A DNA stretch of 64,000 nt from the NCBI RefSeq assembly GCF_001261735.1, contig NZ_CVRP01000005.1, forward strand, positions 1 through 64,000, written 5' to 3'. Positions 41,740 through 51,228 of the stretch are shown piece after piece; the first letter of the stretch is position 1; every line of letters begins with the position of its first letter. The translations under genes were made by a program, and so were the position numbers. The stretch comes from Dysgonomonas sp. BGC7. GTDB taxonomy: Bacteria; Bacteroidota; Bacteroidia; Bacteroidales; Dysgonomonadaceae. The notes under the pieces are model-generated. The model searched no databases and had not been told where the DNA came from. It was given only the letters and a program-made list of their open reading frames with translations.

Positions 41740-44487
41740 ATGAAACTTAAGACTTTGCTTTATCTTCTTCTCCTACTTTGTTTATTGTCCTGCAAACAAG
41801 ATAAAAAAGTACGGTACACAATCGGAGTATCGCAATGTAGCGACGATTTGTGGCGAGAAACAATGAACAAAGAAATGCAACGTGAAATCGGTTTTTATAA
41901 AGATGTGAACATTATTATAAAAAGCGTAAAGGACGACACAAAAAAGCAAATAGAAGATATAGAATGGCTTATAGAACAGAAAGTGGATCTATTAATTATT
42001 TCCCCAAACGAATCTACTGCCTTTACTCCGGTAATACAAAAAGCTTACAAAAGCGGTATTCCCGTTATATTAGTAGACAGGAAAATAGATACCGACGATT
42101 ATACAGCCTATGTAGGAGCCGATAACTATCAGATAGGAAAAGAAGTAGGACTTTATGCTGCCGGAATACTAAATGGAAAAGGAAATATTATAGAGATGCG
42201 CGGCTGGAACGGATCCACATCCGATGCCGAGCGTCACGCAGGATTTATAGATGGTCTGAGAAACTATCCTAATATACAGATTATAGCCGAAGCACGGGGA
42301 AACTTTCTGAAAGAAGAAGCAAAAAATCAGATGGCTAATGTTTTACGCGAATACGATAAGATCGACCTCATATTTGCAATGAATGATCCTATGGCAACAG
42401 GTGTATATGAGGCAACATTGAAATACAATGGAAAAAAACCATTCATAATCGGGGTAGATGCATTGACAGGAGAAGGCGGCGGAGTAGAAAATATACAAAA
42501 CAACATTCAAGATGCTTCTTTCATATATCCCACAGGAGGCGACAAGGTTGTAGACTTGGCAATGAAGATATTGACAGGCAAGCCTTTCCAAAGAGAGAAT
42601 ACTCTATACACCACAGTTGTGGATAAGAGTAATGTGCGGGTACTGCAATTGCAAACAGAACAGGTAGCAGAACAACAAGCCAAAATAGATACCATAAATT
42701 CATCATTGAACGATAGCCTGACCAGATACTCGAACCAAAAGACATTGTTCTATATTTCCATTATTGCAATTATACTTGTCAGTTTTTTTCTCCTCGTTTC
42801 TTTCTATGCCTATCGTGCTAAAAGCAGAGCTAACAAGCTGCTCGAACAGCAAAACAATGAAATAAAACGTCAGGCAGAAGAACTTCAGGAACAGAAAGAA
42901 CAGCTACTTTCTATATCGCAACAACTGGAAGAAGCCACACATTCCAAGTTAGTATTCTTCACAAATATATCTCACGAATTTAAGACTCCCCTATCCCTTA
43001 TTTTAGGTCCGGTAGATTCTTTATTAAACGATACAAGGCCAACCAAAGAACAACAGGAACTACTTACCTTAATCAAGAAAAACAGTAATCGGTTGCTATA
43101 CCTTATTTCCGAGATAATTGAGTTTAGGAGTTACGAAAATGGTAAAATGAAGGTACATTTTACTAAAGGCAACTTAAAGACTTTCATAGAAGAAATAAAT
43201 CCTCTGTTTAGTGAATGGATAAAGAGAAAGCGTGTCAATTTTAGCTTTATGCCGGATGGCAATATCTTCGATGTGGATTTTGACAAAGAGAAGGTGGAAA
43301 AGATATATTTCAACCTGATATCCAATGCTCTCAAGTTTGTAAATACTTCGGGAGAAATAAAAGTAGAGCTAAAAAAAGAAATAATGCCCGAAGGCATTTT
43401 TGCCCAGATATCAGTATTCAATTCGGGGTCTTATATCCCACCCCAGATGCTCAATAATGTTTTCGACCGTTTCTACAAGGTAGATCAAAGCGGAGAAGGA
43501 ACAGGAATCGGGCTATCGCTAAGTGCAACCCTTATTGATGCTCATGGGGGTAAGATCAATGTTGTGAGCGAAGAAGGTACAGGTACTACGTTTTACGTAT
43601 CACTTCCGTTTGCACAAAATGAAGTAACTCCGTCGACCTCCTACGAGTCGGGATATATAGAAGCCCGTTTGGAACTGGAGGCCGAACCATCGGATACCCA
43701 TCTGCAAGCATCATCTGCCTTCGATGAAGACAAACCTTTGGTACTTATTGTAGAAGACAATCCGGACATGCGTAAATTTATACAACATGTTTTAAGCAAA
43801 GAATACAATATTATAGAGTCGGAAGATGGAGCAGACGGACTCATCAAAGCCAAGAAATATATTCCCGATATTATTATAAGTGATGTAATGATGCCGGAGA
43901 AAGATGGATTCGAGTTGTGCCTTTCGCTAAAAGAGAACATCTCGACCAGTCATATTCCTATTATACTACTCACGGCGTGTTCGTTGGACGAACAAAAGTC
44001 GGTAGGGTTCGAAAACGGAGCAGATGCTTATATTCCTAAACCTTTCAATGCGCATTTGCTGAAGATACGAGTTCGCAAACTTATCGAAAACCGTCAGAAG
44101 ATAAAAGAAGCATTTGGCAGCAATCTGATCAACGACACAAAAAAAGAATCGCTGGGAGAAATAGAGCAGAACTTTATCAATGATTTTCAGAAATATGTAG
44201 AAAAATATATATCCAATTCGGAGTTGAATGTAGATGAACTTGCCGAACATTTAAAACTGTCACGCTCACAGTTATATCGAAAAATTAAGTCTCTTACCAA
44301 TTATTCGCCAAACGAATTGATAAGAATTATAAGGCTAAAGTATGCCAAACAATTGTTAAACGGGAAAACAAAATCAATATCGGAAATTGCCTATGAAACC
44401 GGCTTCTCTTCGCCTGCCTATTTTGCTAAATGCTTTAAAGATACTTACGGTGAAAGCCCAACCGAATATGTGGAAAAAATAGAATGA
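41740..44487 (+). CDS. Hybrid two-component regulator with periplasmic sugar-binding sensor (fructan locus)
   Basis: This one-polypeptide sensor kinase and transcription factor senses free fructose in the periplasm, if like BT1754. At 915 residues from ATG 41740 it has a signal/lipobox-like N-terminus, a type 1 periplasmic-binding domain (about 25-310, YTIGVSQCSDDLWRETMNKE), a membrane helix (about 337-359), HisKA with H412 in ISHEFKTPL, an HATPase domain (NLISNALKF, GTGIGLSL), a receiver domain with D715 in ISDVMMPEKDG, and a C-terminal AraC-type DNA-binding domain (about 810-915). An in-frame TTG at 41713 is a less likely start. It should activate the upstream fructan operon. Confidence 0.94.
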   Translation: MKLKTLLYLLLLLCLLSCKQDKKVRYTIGVSQCSDDLWRETMNKEMQREIGFYKDVNIIIKSVKDDTKKQIEDIEWLIEQKVDLLIISPNESTAFTPVIQKAYKSGIPVILVDRKIDTDDYTAYVGADNYQIGKEVGLYAAGILNGKGNIIEMRGWNGSTSDAERHAGFIDGLRNYPNIQIIAEARGNFLKEEAKNQMANVLREYDKIDLIFAMNDPMATGVYEATLKYNGKKPFIIGVDALTGEGGGVENIQNNIQDASFIYPTGGDKVVDLAMKILTGKPFQRENTLYTTVVDKSNVRVLQLQTEQVAEQQAKIDTINSSLNDSLTRYSNQKTLFYISIIAIILVSFFLLVSFYAYRAKSRANKLLEQQNNEIKRQAEELQEQKEQLLSISQQLEEATHSKLVFFTNISHEFKTPLSLILGPVDSLLNDTRPTKEQQELLTLIKKNSNRLLYLISEIIEFRSYENGKMKVHFTKGNLKTFIEEINPLFSEWIKRKRVNFSFMPDGNIFDVDFDKEKVEKIYFNLISNALKFVNTSGEIKVELKKEIMPEGIFAQISVFNSGSYIPPQMLNNVFDRFYKVDQSGEGTGIGLSLSATLIDAHGGKINVVSEEGTGTTFYVSLPFAQNEVTPSTSYESGYIEARLELEAEPSDTHLQASSAFDEDKPLVLIVEDNPDMRKFIQHVLSKEYNIIESEDGADGLIKAKKYIPDIIISDVMMPEKDGFELCLSLKENISTSHIPIILLTACSLDEQKSVGFENGADAYIPKPFNAHLLKIRVRKLIENRQKIKEAFGSNLINDTKKESLGEIEQNFINDFQKYVEKYISNSELNVDELAEHLKLSRSQLYRKIKSLTNYSPNELIRIIRLKYAKQLLNGKTKSISEIAYETGFSSPAYFAKCFKDTYGESPTEYVEKIE

Positions 44488-44523
44488 AAAAGAATCTTTC
44501 AGACTATACAGCTATGTAACAAA

Positions 44524-44892
44524 TCACTTTTTCAGACTTATTACATTGTCTCTATATAAATCTAAAGCTGTATTTAATATTTCGCTTATCAGCTCAACAG
44601 GCAGATCTTCGTTTGAATCGACTCTCAGTATCTTCATCCGCGAACGAGTTCCTTTTTCCAATTCAGGGAAATTTAAAAGATTGCCTTCAACCATCAGAAT
44701 ATAAGGCTCATTGGTTTTATTATCAGTCCACAGATAGCAAAACATCTTCTTCTTATAACAAAAGCAAGGCATCCCATATTTTATGGTTTCGGATACATTG
44801 ACATCTTGTGACAAAATAAGGTGTCTCAGTGCCAATAGACAACCTCTGTGAGGTTCTTCTTTTTCAATATAAAAATCATCAAGGCTCTGCAT
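44524..44892 (-). CDS. DUF1801 family protein
   Basis: This 122-residue soluble protein with ETIKYGMPCFCYKKKMFCYL is typical of DUF1801/YdhG-like small proteins, whose function is not established (some have been called iron chaperone-like). It lies convergent to the HTCS gene with a 36-bp gap and has no evident partner nearby. Confidence 0.75.
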   Translation of the reverse strand: MQSLDDFYIEKEEPHRGCLLALRHLILSQDVNVSETIKYGMPCFCYKKKMFCYLWTDNKTNEPYILMVEGNLLNFPELEKGTRSRMKILRVDSNEDLPVELISEILNTALDLYRDNVISLKK

Positions 44893-45054
44893 AGTAATTT
44901 TGTGTAAAGATAAATTATAGAAGATAATTATAACAGCCCATAATCCGTATTTGGTACTATCGCATTTGTAAATTTAAGAAAAACATGAGAATTTTCACTT
45001 ACTAAACACATACTTTCCTATTACATTCTTTTTCCACATCCTACAAATGTCCCC

Positions 45055-45216
45055 ATGTACAGAAGAAAGGTTATATCTAAATATTCTGACTTTATTCTTA
45101 TCATTGCTATACTATCAGTAATAACAGCTTTTTATTATTTGGCTATCTCTGAAGAATATTATACTGAACCTGAAATAAAATATATTGTAAGAGGACTACC
45201 TTTTCGAACTCATTAA
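45055..45216 (+). CDS. Small single-pass membrane protein, 53 residues
   Basis: This short ORF starts ATG 45055 with a basic head (MYRRKVISKYS), one membrane helix (FILIIAILSVITAFYYLAI) and a short charged tail, ending TAA at 45214. No family was recognised. It is supported by composition and clean start/stop only. Confidence 0.4.
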   Translation: MYRRKVISKYSDFILIIAILSVITAFYYLAISEEYYTEPEIKYIVRGLPFRTH

Positions 45217-45230
45217 CCTTTTTATTTTTA

Positions 45231-45262
45231 TTTGACTTAATTATCTTTATTTATTATATTTG
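45231..45262 (+). promoter_or_regulatory. Bacteroidota-type promoter (-33 and -7)
   Basis: TTTG (45231-45234) and TATATTTG (45255-45262) are separated by 20 bp, an ideal match to the consensus, 15 nt before the ATG of the small lipoprotein gene. Confidence 0.75.
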
Positions 45263-45276
45263 GTAAAAAAACAACT

Positions 45277-45600
45277 ATGAAAAAATATATTCTTCTATTG
45301 GCAATTGCTCTAATATCTTCTTCGTGCGCTGTATTCTACGGGGATAACTATAATAACAGCAGCAAAATACAAAAGATACATCTTGGTATGACTAAACAAG
45401 AAGTATTTCAAATAATGGGTAATAAATATATTATAGAGTCTACCTCACAAGAAGAAGATGGGTTGTTGGAAGTTTTCAAATTTTATTCAGTTTCGGATGT
45501 ACCATATCTATTACACTTCCTTAACGGCGAACTAATTTTATTTAATAGATTCTATCCTCCTCATATACAAGAACAAAAAGTTATAATAAAAAAAGAATAA
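45277..45600 (+). CDS. Small lipoprotein with BamE/SmpA-like fold
   Basis: This is a 107-residue lipoprotein (lipobox SSSC, mature start CAVFYGDNYNNSSK). The motif IHLGMTKQEVFQIMGNKYII followed by beta strands resembles the SmpA/BamE-like domain found in many small outer-membrane lipoproteins. Its partner is unknown. It has its own clear promoter and a terminator, so it is a single-gene unit. Confidence 0.7.
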   Translation: MKKYILLLAIALISSSCAVFYGDNYNNSSKIQKIHLGMTKQEVFQIMGNKYIIESTSQEEDGLLEVFKFYSVSDVPYLLHFLNGELILFNRFYPPHIQEQKVIIKKE

Positions 45601-45629
45601 GTATTTTATTCTCTTTCTCCTAAAAAAGA

Positions 45630-45659
45630 AAAGAGACAGCTGCTTGCTATCTCTTTTTT
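45630..45659 (+). terminator. Intrinsic terminator after the small lipoprotein gene
   Basis: AAAGAGACAGC (45630-45640) pairs with GCTATCTCTTT (45646-45656), with one mismatch, followed by a T run. Because the A and T flanks are symmetrical it may also serve the convergent gene at 45689. Confidence 0.8.
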
Positions 45660-45688
45660 GTTATCTCTAAAGCTGAAAGGAGGCTGAA

Positions 45689-46753
45689 TTATATACCTTG
45701 AAATTTGAATGGCTCTGTTTCAACAAACAAACTTGAAGTTTCTCCACCATAGATTTGATTTTCATCTAAAGCCAGCTTCTTTACTTTTCCATTTTTACCG
45801 AAATCTAATTTCTTCAGATCAACCCAAATCGCATTCGGACTAAGAGCATCTTCGAAATAATACACCAGATTTTTCTGATCAGAAACTACTCTCCACCGTG
45901 TTGTAGACAGATTAGGAAAACCTTCGGTAGAAATACCGTAAGGCACCGAACATTGTCTGATAACGCTGAAGGCTCCGGCCAATGCAATTCTGGTATCGTC
46001 AGTTTGAGGTATTGCTTTGATATAGTAAGATGCTCTTACAAATCTGTCAGCAGCCCTGTTTGTTCCAGGAAGAAATATATTGCCCGGAATACCTTTCCAA
46101 TATTCGTTTATAGCTAACTGTTCTTCAAAGATAGGATCGTTAGTCATTACTGTATAAGAAGGGTCGTGATGAATTACCAGCTTTTCGTTTATATATTCCA
46201 ATATAGCGTTATCGCCACTGGCATCGGATAGAGATAGATGAACAGTAGTAAACTTGTCTGTTCCCGGAATAAAATCTGTAACCACAACAAATTCTTCTTT
46301 ACTAAATTGCTCTACAGCTTCAGCCACTGTTGCAAAGTTGTCCAACGCATACTGTGCCCAAAGGGAGACTGCTAAGCCTTTCTTCCCGTCTTTACTATCT
46401 TTCTTAAAGTCAGGATACTTTGAGCTTACAAGCCAAAGCATATTGGCTACAAGCCCTTTTTCATTCATTCCGTCCGATATTGCAATATCCCAAGAGCTTG
46501 TTGTCATACTTCCGTATTTAGAAGTCCACTTCATAGTATTTTTACCGGTGCTGCCATCTCGATCCATCCCTTTTGGAAACAACCATAGGTTAGAAGGAAT
46601 AGGTATTGTAAAATCCATACTCCGTGCAGTAAGAATTGTGTTATTGGGACCTTTATAGACCACTCTTGTGCAAGCTTCGGCTCTGTAAGATGAAGAAAGT
46701 AATGTCGTTAAGATAATTAATAGACATACGGTCAGTTTGGTAGTTTTTTTCAT
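45689..46753 (-). CDS. Choloylglycine hydrolase / penicillin V acylase family enzyme
   Basis: This N-terminal nucleophile hydrolase cleaves a linear amide bond, such as bile-salt conjugates, penicillin V or N-acyl signals. The 354-residue precursor has a signal peptide ending AEA, so cleavage exposes Cys28 as the N-terminal catalytic nucleophile (CTRVVYKG). Further family features are ARSMDF and SDGMNEKGLVANML. The enzyme is therefore exported to the periplasm. Substrate cannot be told from sequence. It is divergent from the HTCS at 47021, with a 267-bp AT-rich intergenic region in which I see no clear element. Confidence 0.9.
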   Translation of the reverse strand: MKKTTKLTVCLLIILTTLLSSSYRAEACTRVVYKGPNNTILTARSMDFTIPIPSNLWLFPKGMDRDGSTGKNTMKWTSKYGSMTTSSWDIAISDGMNEKGLVANMLWLVSSKYPDFKKDSKDGKKGLAVSLWAQYALDNFATVAEAVEQFSKEEFVVVTDFIPGTDKFTTVHLSLSDASGDNAILEYINEKLVIHHDPSYTVMTNDPIFEEQLAINEYWKGIPGNIFLPGTNRAADRFVRASYYIKAIPQTDDTRIALAGAFSVIRQCSVPYGISTEGFPNLSTTRWRVVSDQKNLVYYFEDALSPNAIWVDLKKLDFGKNGKVKKLALDENQIYGGETSSLFVETEPFKFQGI

Positions 46754-47020
46754 ATTAACAAGAATTAATAAATAAGTTTAAAGGTATAATAATATTAAAT
46801 TAAAATCAGGCATTTATTGCAGAAAATAGATGTTCAAATTGTTTTTTATTAATTATATTCTTTATAACGTTTTTAACCATAGATTTGCTCATTATTTAAT
46901 CAATTATCTGCAATATTTTTTGCAGCTTCAATCGGAATAGATTAGAGTACAGTAAATAAGCAGAAAAAAATCTCTTGTCATTTATACTCTTACATAAACG
47001 ATTATTCTTAATTTTGATTT

Positions 47021-50000
47021 ATGGTTAGGAAAAACATTAAGATAAGCGAAACACTCAGTATTATAATTATTCTATTTTTTATTGGGATTTCAGAAATACA
47101 TTCTCAATATACTTTTCGTCATTGGGATATAGTAGATGGTTTATCTGACAACCAAATAAGAAATTTCACCATGACTCCCGACGGGCGCATAGCCATACGC
47201 ACTGTCTCTATTCTTAATATATATAATGGTGCTACCTTCGAGCATTTCTATCATGATAGGAGGAAAGACTATAAATGGGACTTTAACAGATATCAGATTT
47301 TTAAAGAATATCACGATGCAGAGGGACGTATGTGGATGAAGGCTCCAGGATATTTGTCTTTATTTGATCTGAAAACGAACAAATTCATTTATGATATTGA
47401 CCACGAGTTGAAAGTATTCGGTATCAACCAAAAACTTAAAAACCTATTTATAGATCAAAGTGAAAATTATTGGTTTCTTACAGAAGATAACTCTTTCTAT
47501 TTATATGATATTCGCAAAAAAGAATTGATAAAAATAGAAGATGCAAATGACAGCTCTTTCTCTAAGTATGGAGTTCCATGCGAACTTGCACAATATAAGA
47601 ATCTTTACTATATTATATATTCAAGTGGGATACTCCGTTGCTGGGATTCCGCTTCAGGTGAATTTACGATTCAGGATACTTCTTTTGTCGGCAAAATATC
47701 GGATACTACAGATCGGCTAAATATTATACCAACATCATCCGGAGATTTATGGCTGATGTACAATAATGCTGTTTGCTACTACAACCGGACTGAAAATAAG
47801 TGGAAAGAAGTTGCAACAATAAAAGGCGTCTCCAATTTTTTTACCTGCATGGATTTAGATAAAGATGAAAATGTATGGGTTGGCACTTCCTGGTCGGGTT
47901 TACGAAAAATAAATGGAAAAAGTCATGCCATCGAAGTTATATCAGGGTTGAGGCTTAGCAATGGAGGTATCTTGAATAACGATATACAATGTTTGTATAT
48001 TGACGACAACAACGGTCTATGGGTGGGTACATTATGGCAGGGTGTATGTTATTACAATCCCAGTATGTATAAGTTCGGGTTGATACAAACAATCAGCAAT
48101 GAAACTTTAATCACCAACGAATCGATACGCTGCCTCATAGAAGATAATAATGGAGATATACTTATAGGTACAACCTCTCATGGACTCAAACGCTACAATC
48201 CTGCATCAGGAAAAATATCCAATGCTTTTGCAGGAATCCTGTCAGACGATTTATGCCTCTCATTGTATCACGACCGAAAAAACCGATTGTGGGTAGGGAC
48301 ATATCTAAACGGTTTCTATTGCATAGATGGCAGTAATATAAAAATATACAACAAGTCATCTTCCAATATGGAGCTATACCCTAATCAGAATATATCGAGA
48401 GCCATATACGAAGATCCTACAGGTCGCTTCTGGGTAAGCGTAGCCAATGAAGGAGTTGGAGAGTTAAATCTCGAAACAGGCAAAATATTAATGCTCAAGG
48501 ACAGGCATCCGGAAATAAACTTTCACAAAATAGACTATAGCTTTTATCCGATAAATAACAATACCTTTGCTGTATACGGCGAAAATGGTATTTACTATTA
48601 CGATACCAAAAACGATAAAATATTCATACCCGAAATAGACGATCCTGAAAACCTCAAATATGCAGGGCCTAATGTCAGATATTATTATATCTATAAAGAT
48701 AATAAAGGTTTAGAGTGGTTTGGAACAGAGCAAGGTATACGTATTTGGGACGACAAGAGAAAAAAAGTATATATTATTGATGTAAGCAATGGTCTGTCAA
48801 ACAATTCTGTTTCGGCAATAGAAGAAGATGAAAATGGCATATATTGGGTATCGACAGTAAATAGCATAGCAAAAATTGAAATAAAGGAAACTTCCGGCGA
48901 TTATGAGTTTTCCGTAGTAAACTTTGGACAGGAAGATGGCCTACAAAGTGGAAAGTTTTACGATCGCTCCTCGTTGAAGTCTCGTAAAGGAGTTCTTTAT
49001 TTTGGTGGACATCATGGAATAAATTGGCTGAAACCAGATAAAATACATTATAATACGAATAAAAACAAACCTGTATTTACAGCTTTCTATCTGTTTAATA
49101 ATCTAGTAAAAAATGAAGTTGAATATAACGGGCATACTATACTCAGATATCCGATAAATAATACGACTGAGATACAGCTTAAACATACAGAAAACTCGAT
49201 CTCGTTCCAGTTTGCAGGGCTCAACTATGTTAATCCGTCTCACACTTATTATCGGTACAAATTAGAAAATTACGATAAAGAATGGACAGAAATAGAAACT
49301 TCGGGTGGAGGAAGTGCATCTTATACCAATTTGCATCCGGGAGAATACAAATTGATTGTTTATACTGCAAATAATGACAAAATATGGGGAGATGTACCTG
49401 CCGAGATGGTTATTACCATTAAACCACCATTCTGGGCAACTATCTATGCCTATATTCTTTACACTATATTAGTCAGCATTGCGATCGTATTTATATTTAG
49501 ATACTTAAACAAAAGAAGGTTACAAAAGCAACTGGAGCAGGAAATATTGGAACGCAACAGGCAAAAGGAAGAGCTGGATCAAATGAAGTTTAGGTTTTTC
49601 ACTAATATAAGCCATGAGTTTCGCACGCCTCTAACGTTGATTATGACTCCGCTGAATACTCTGATACAACAATCGGAAAATCCCCTGAAAGATAAGTTAA
49701 GATCTATCTACAGAAACGCTAATAGCATGCTGGATCTGATTAATCAGTTATTAGATTTCCGTAAATTAGAAATGGGTGGAGAAAAACTGAGATTAAATAA
49801 CGCTAATTTTATAGAATTTGTAAAATATGTCTATTCATCATTCAAAGAAACAACAGTAAACCGCAACATTGATTTTATTATAGAAAGCGAGTGTTCCGAA
49901 TTATATATGTATTTTGATAAATCCAAAATGCAGAAAATTCTGAACAACTTATATTCCAATGCTCTTAAATTTACACCCGACCGAGGCTTTATATCTACTA

Positions 50001-51088
50001 ACATCAGGCTGGTACAGCAAGACGGTAGAGAGTTTGTGTCTGTTGACATTGCGGATACAGGATGTGGCATCGACGAAAAAGATCTTGAATTTATTTTTCA
50101 TCGCTTCTATCAGAGTCATTCAGAGAATCTGGCTGGAGCAAGCTCGGGTATAGGCTTGCACTTGGTAAAAGAATATGTATCGCTACACGAAGGTAAAATT
50201 TCGGTTAACAGCAAGAAGGGAGAAGGCAGCATCTTTTCTCTGCTCTTGCCTACAGACCTGAGAGGAGACAAAATAGAAGAAACAGAATCGCACCCATCAG
50301 GTATTGAAATCACTCATGACTATACAGAACGGAAAACAGTATTGATAGTAGAAGACAATACAGAATTTCGACATTTTTTGGTAGAGCAACTGAGTAACAA
50401 ATTCAATATCCTGCAAGCCGACGATGGCGAAAAAGGAGAAGAGTTAGCCATTCAGAAATCGCCGGATCTGATTATTTCAGATCTGATGATGCCAAAGGTA
50501 GATGGCTTAGAACTTTGTACCCGTACCAAAAGTAATATTCAGACTTCACATATACCATTTATTCTTCTCACAGCACGAATATCTGATGAGGCACGAATAG
50601 ACAGCTACAAGGCCGGAGCAGACTCATACATATCCAAACCCTTCAACCTGGAAGTATTGTTGGCAAGAATAGATATGCTCTTTGAACAACTGGAAAAAAG
50701 AAAAGAAGCATTTCATAAGACAATAGAAATATCTCCGAGCAGTATTACAATAACATCCTTAGATGAGGAGTTTGTAAAAAAAGCAGTAAAATTTGTTGAA
50801 GATAATATCGACAACACAGAATATTCAGTTAATCAACTGAGCTACGACTTAGCCATGAGCCGTACTCAACTGTATAGAAAATTCCAATCAATAACAGGTT
50901 TAACTCCAAACGACTTTATAAGGTCGGTACGATTAAAGCGTGCTGCACAATTATTGAAAGACAGTTCTTACAATATTTCCGAAATATCGGATATGGTAGG
51001 TTTTAACTCTATTAAATACTTTAATAAATATTTTAAAGAACAGTTTGATTCTACGCCGACACAATACCGATCTGACAATATAGATTAA
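47021..51088 (+). CDS. Hybrid two-component regulator with Reg_prop sensor (third locus)
   Basis: This 1355-residue HTCS has a signal/anchor at the N-terminus, a long periplasmic sensor of two-component-regulator propeller repeats (about 30-720, many copies like DNNGLWVGTLWQGV and DENVWVGTSWSG), a Y_Y_Y domain (about 725-800), a membrane helix (about 806-830), HisKA with H865 in ISHEFRTPL, an HATPase domain (NLYSNALKF, SSGIGLHL), a receiver domain with D1154 in ISDLMMPKVDG, and an AraC-type domain at the end. It should sense an oligosaccharide released by the locus enzymes and activate the SusC gene 140 bp downstream. Confidence 0.95.
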   Translation: MVRKNIKISETLSIIIILFFIGISEIHSQYTFRHWDIVDGLSDNQIRNFTMTPDGRIAIRTVSILNIYNGATFEHFYHDRRKDYKWDFNRYQIFKEYHDAEGRMWMKAPGYLSLFDLKTNKFIYDIDHELKVFGINQKLKNLFIDQSENYWFLTEDNSFYLYDIRKKELIKIEDANDSSFSKYGVPCELAQYKNLYYIIYSSGILRCWDSASGEFTIQDTSFVGKISDTTDRLNIIPTSSGDLWLMYNNAVCYYNRTENKWKEVATIKGVSNFFTCMDLDKDENVWVGTSWSGLRKINGKSHAIEVISGLRLSNGGILNNDIQCLYIDDNNGLWVGTLWQGVCYYNPSMYKFGLIQTISNETLITNESIRCLIEDNNGDILIGTTSHGLKRYNPASGKISNAFAGILSDDLCLSLYHDRKNRLWVGTYLNGFYCIDGSNIKIYNKSSSNMELYPNQNISRAIYEDPTGRFWVSVANEGVGELNLETGKILMLKDRHPEINFHKIDYSFYPINNNTFAVYGENGIYYYDTKNDKIFIPEIDDPENLKYAGPNVRYYYIYKDNKGLEWFGTEQGIRIWDDKRKKVYIIDVSNGLSNNSVSAIEEDENGIYWVSTVNSIAKIEIKETSGDYEFSVVNFGQEDGLQSGKFYDRSSLKSRKGVLYFGGHHGINWLKPDKIHYNTNKNKPVFTAFYLFNNLVKNEVEYNGHTILRYPINNTTEIQLKHTENSISFQFAGLNYVNPSHTYYRYKLENYDKEWTEIETSGGGSASYTNLHPGEYKLIVYTANNDKIWGDVPAEMVITIKPPFWATIYAYILYTILVSIAIVFIFRYLNKRRLQKQLEQEILERNRQKEELDQMKFRFFTNISHEFRTPLTLIMTPLNTLIQQSENPLKDKLRSIYRNANSMLDLINQLLDFRKLEMGGEKLRLNNANFIEFVKYVYSSFKETTVNRNIDFIIESECSELYMYFDKSKMQKILNNLYSNALKFTPDRGFISTNIRLVQQDGREFVSVDIADTGCGIDEKDLEFIFHRFYQSHSENLAGASSGIGLHLVKEYVSLHEGKISVNSKKGEGSIFSLLLPTDLRGDKIEETESHPSGIEITHDYTERKTVLIVEDNTEFRHFLVEQLSNKFNILQADDGEKGEELAIQKSPDLIISDLMMPKVDGLELCTRTKSNIQTSHIPFILLTARISDEARIDSYKAGADSYISKPFNLEVLLARIDMLFEQLEKRKEAFHKTIEISPSSITITSLDEEFVKKAVKFVEDNIDNTEYSVNQLSYDLAMSRTQLYRKFQSITGLTPNDFIRSVRLKRAAQLLKDSSYNISEISDMVGFNSIKYFNKYFKEQFDSTPTQYRSDNID

Positions 51089-51228
51089 TAAAGCTCTCTT
51101 GTAGTGTAGCTTTCCGGCTGCAATTGGGACAAAATGACCATACATTTGGCATTAATTATCTCAACCCTATAGTATTTTTTAGTCTACTTTTGACTTGTGA
51201 AATAAATATAAATTCTAATTCTAATATC

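Noticed and set aside
51124-51228. Extended N-terminus for the third SusC
   Set aside because: The 35 extra residues come before a normal signal peptide and have no family likeness; ATG 51229 is the better start.
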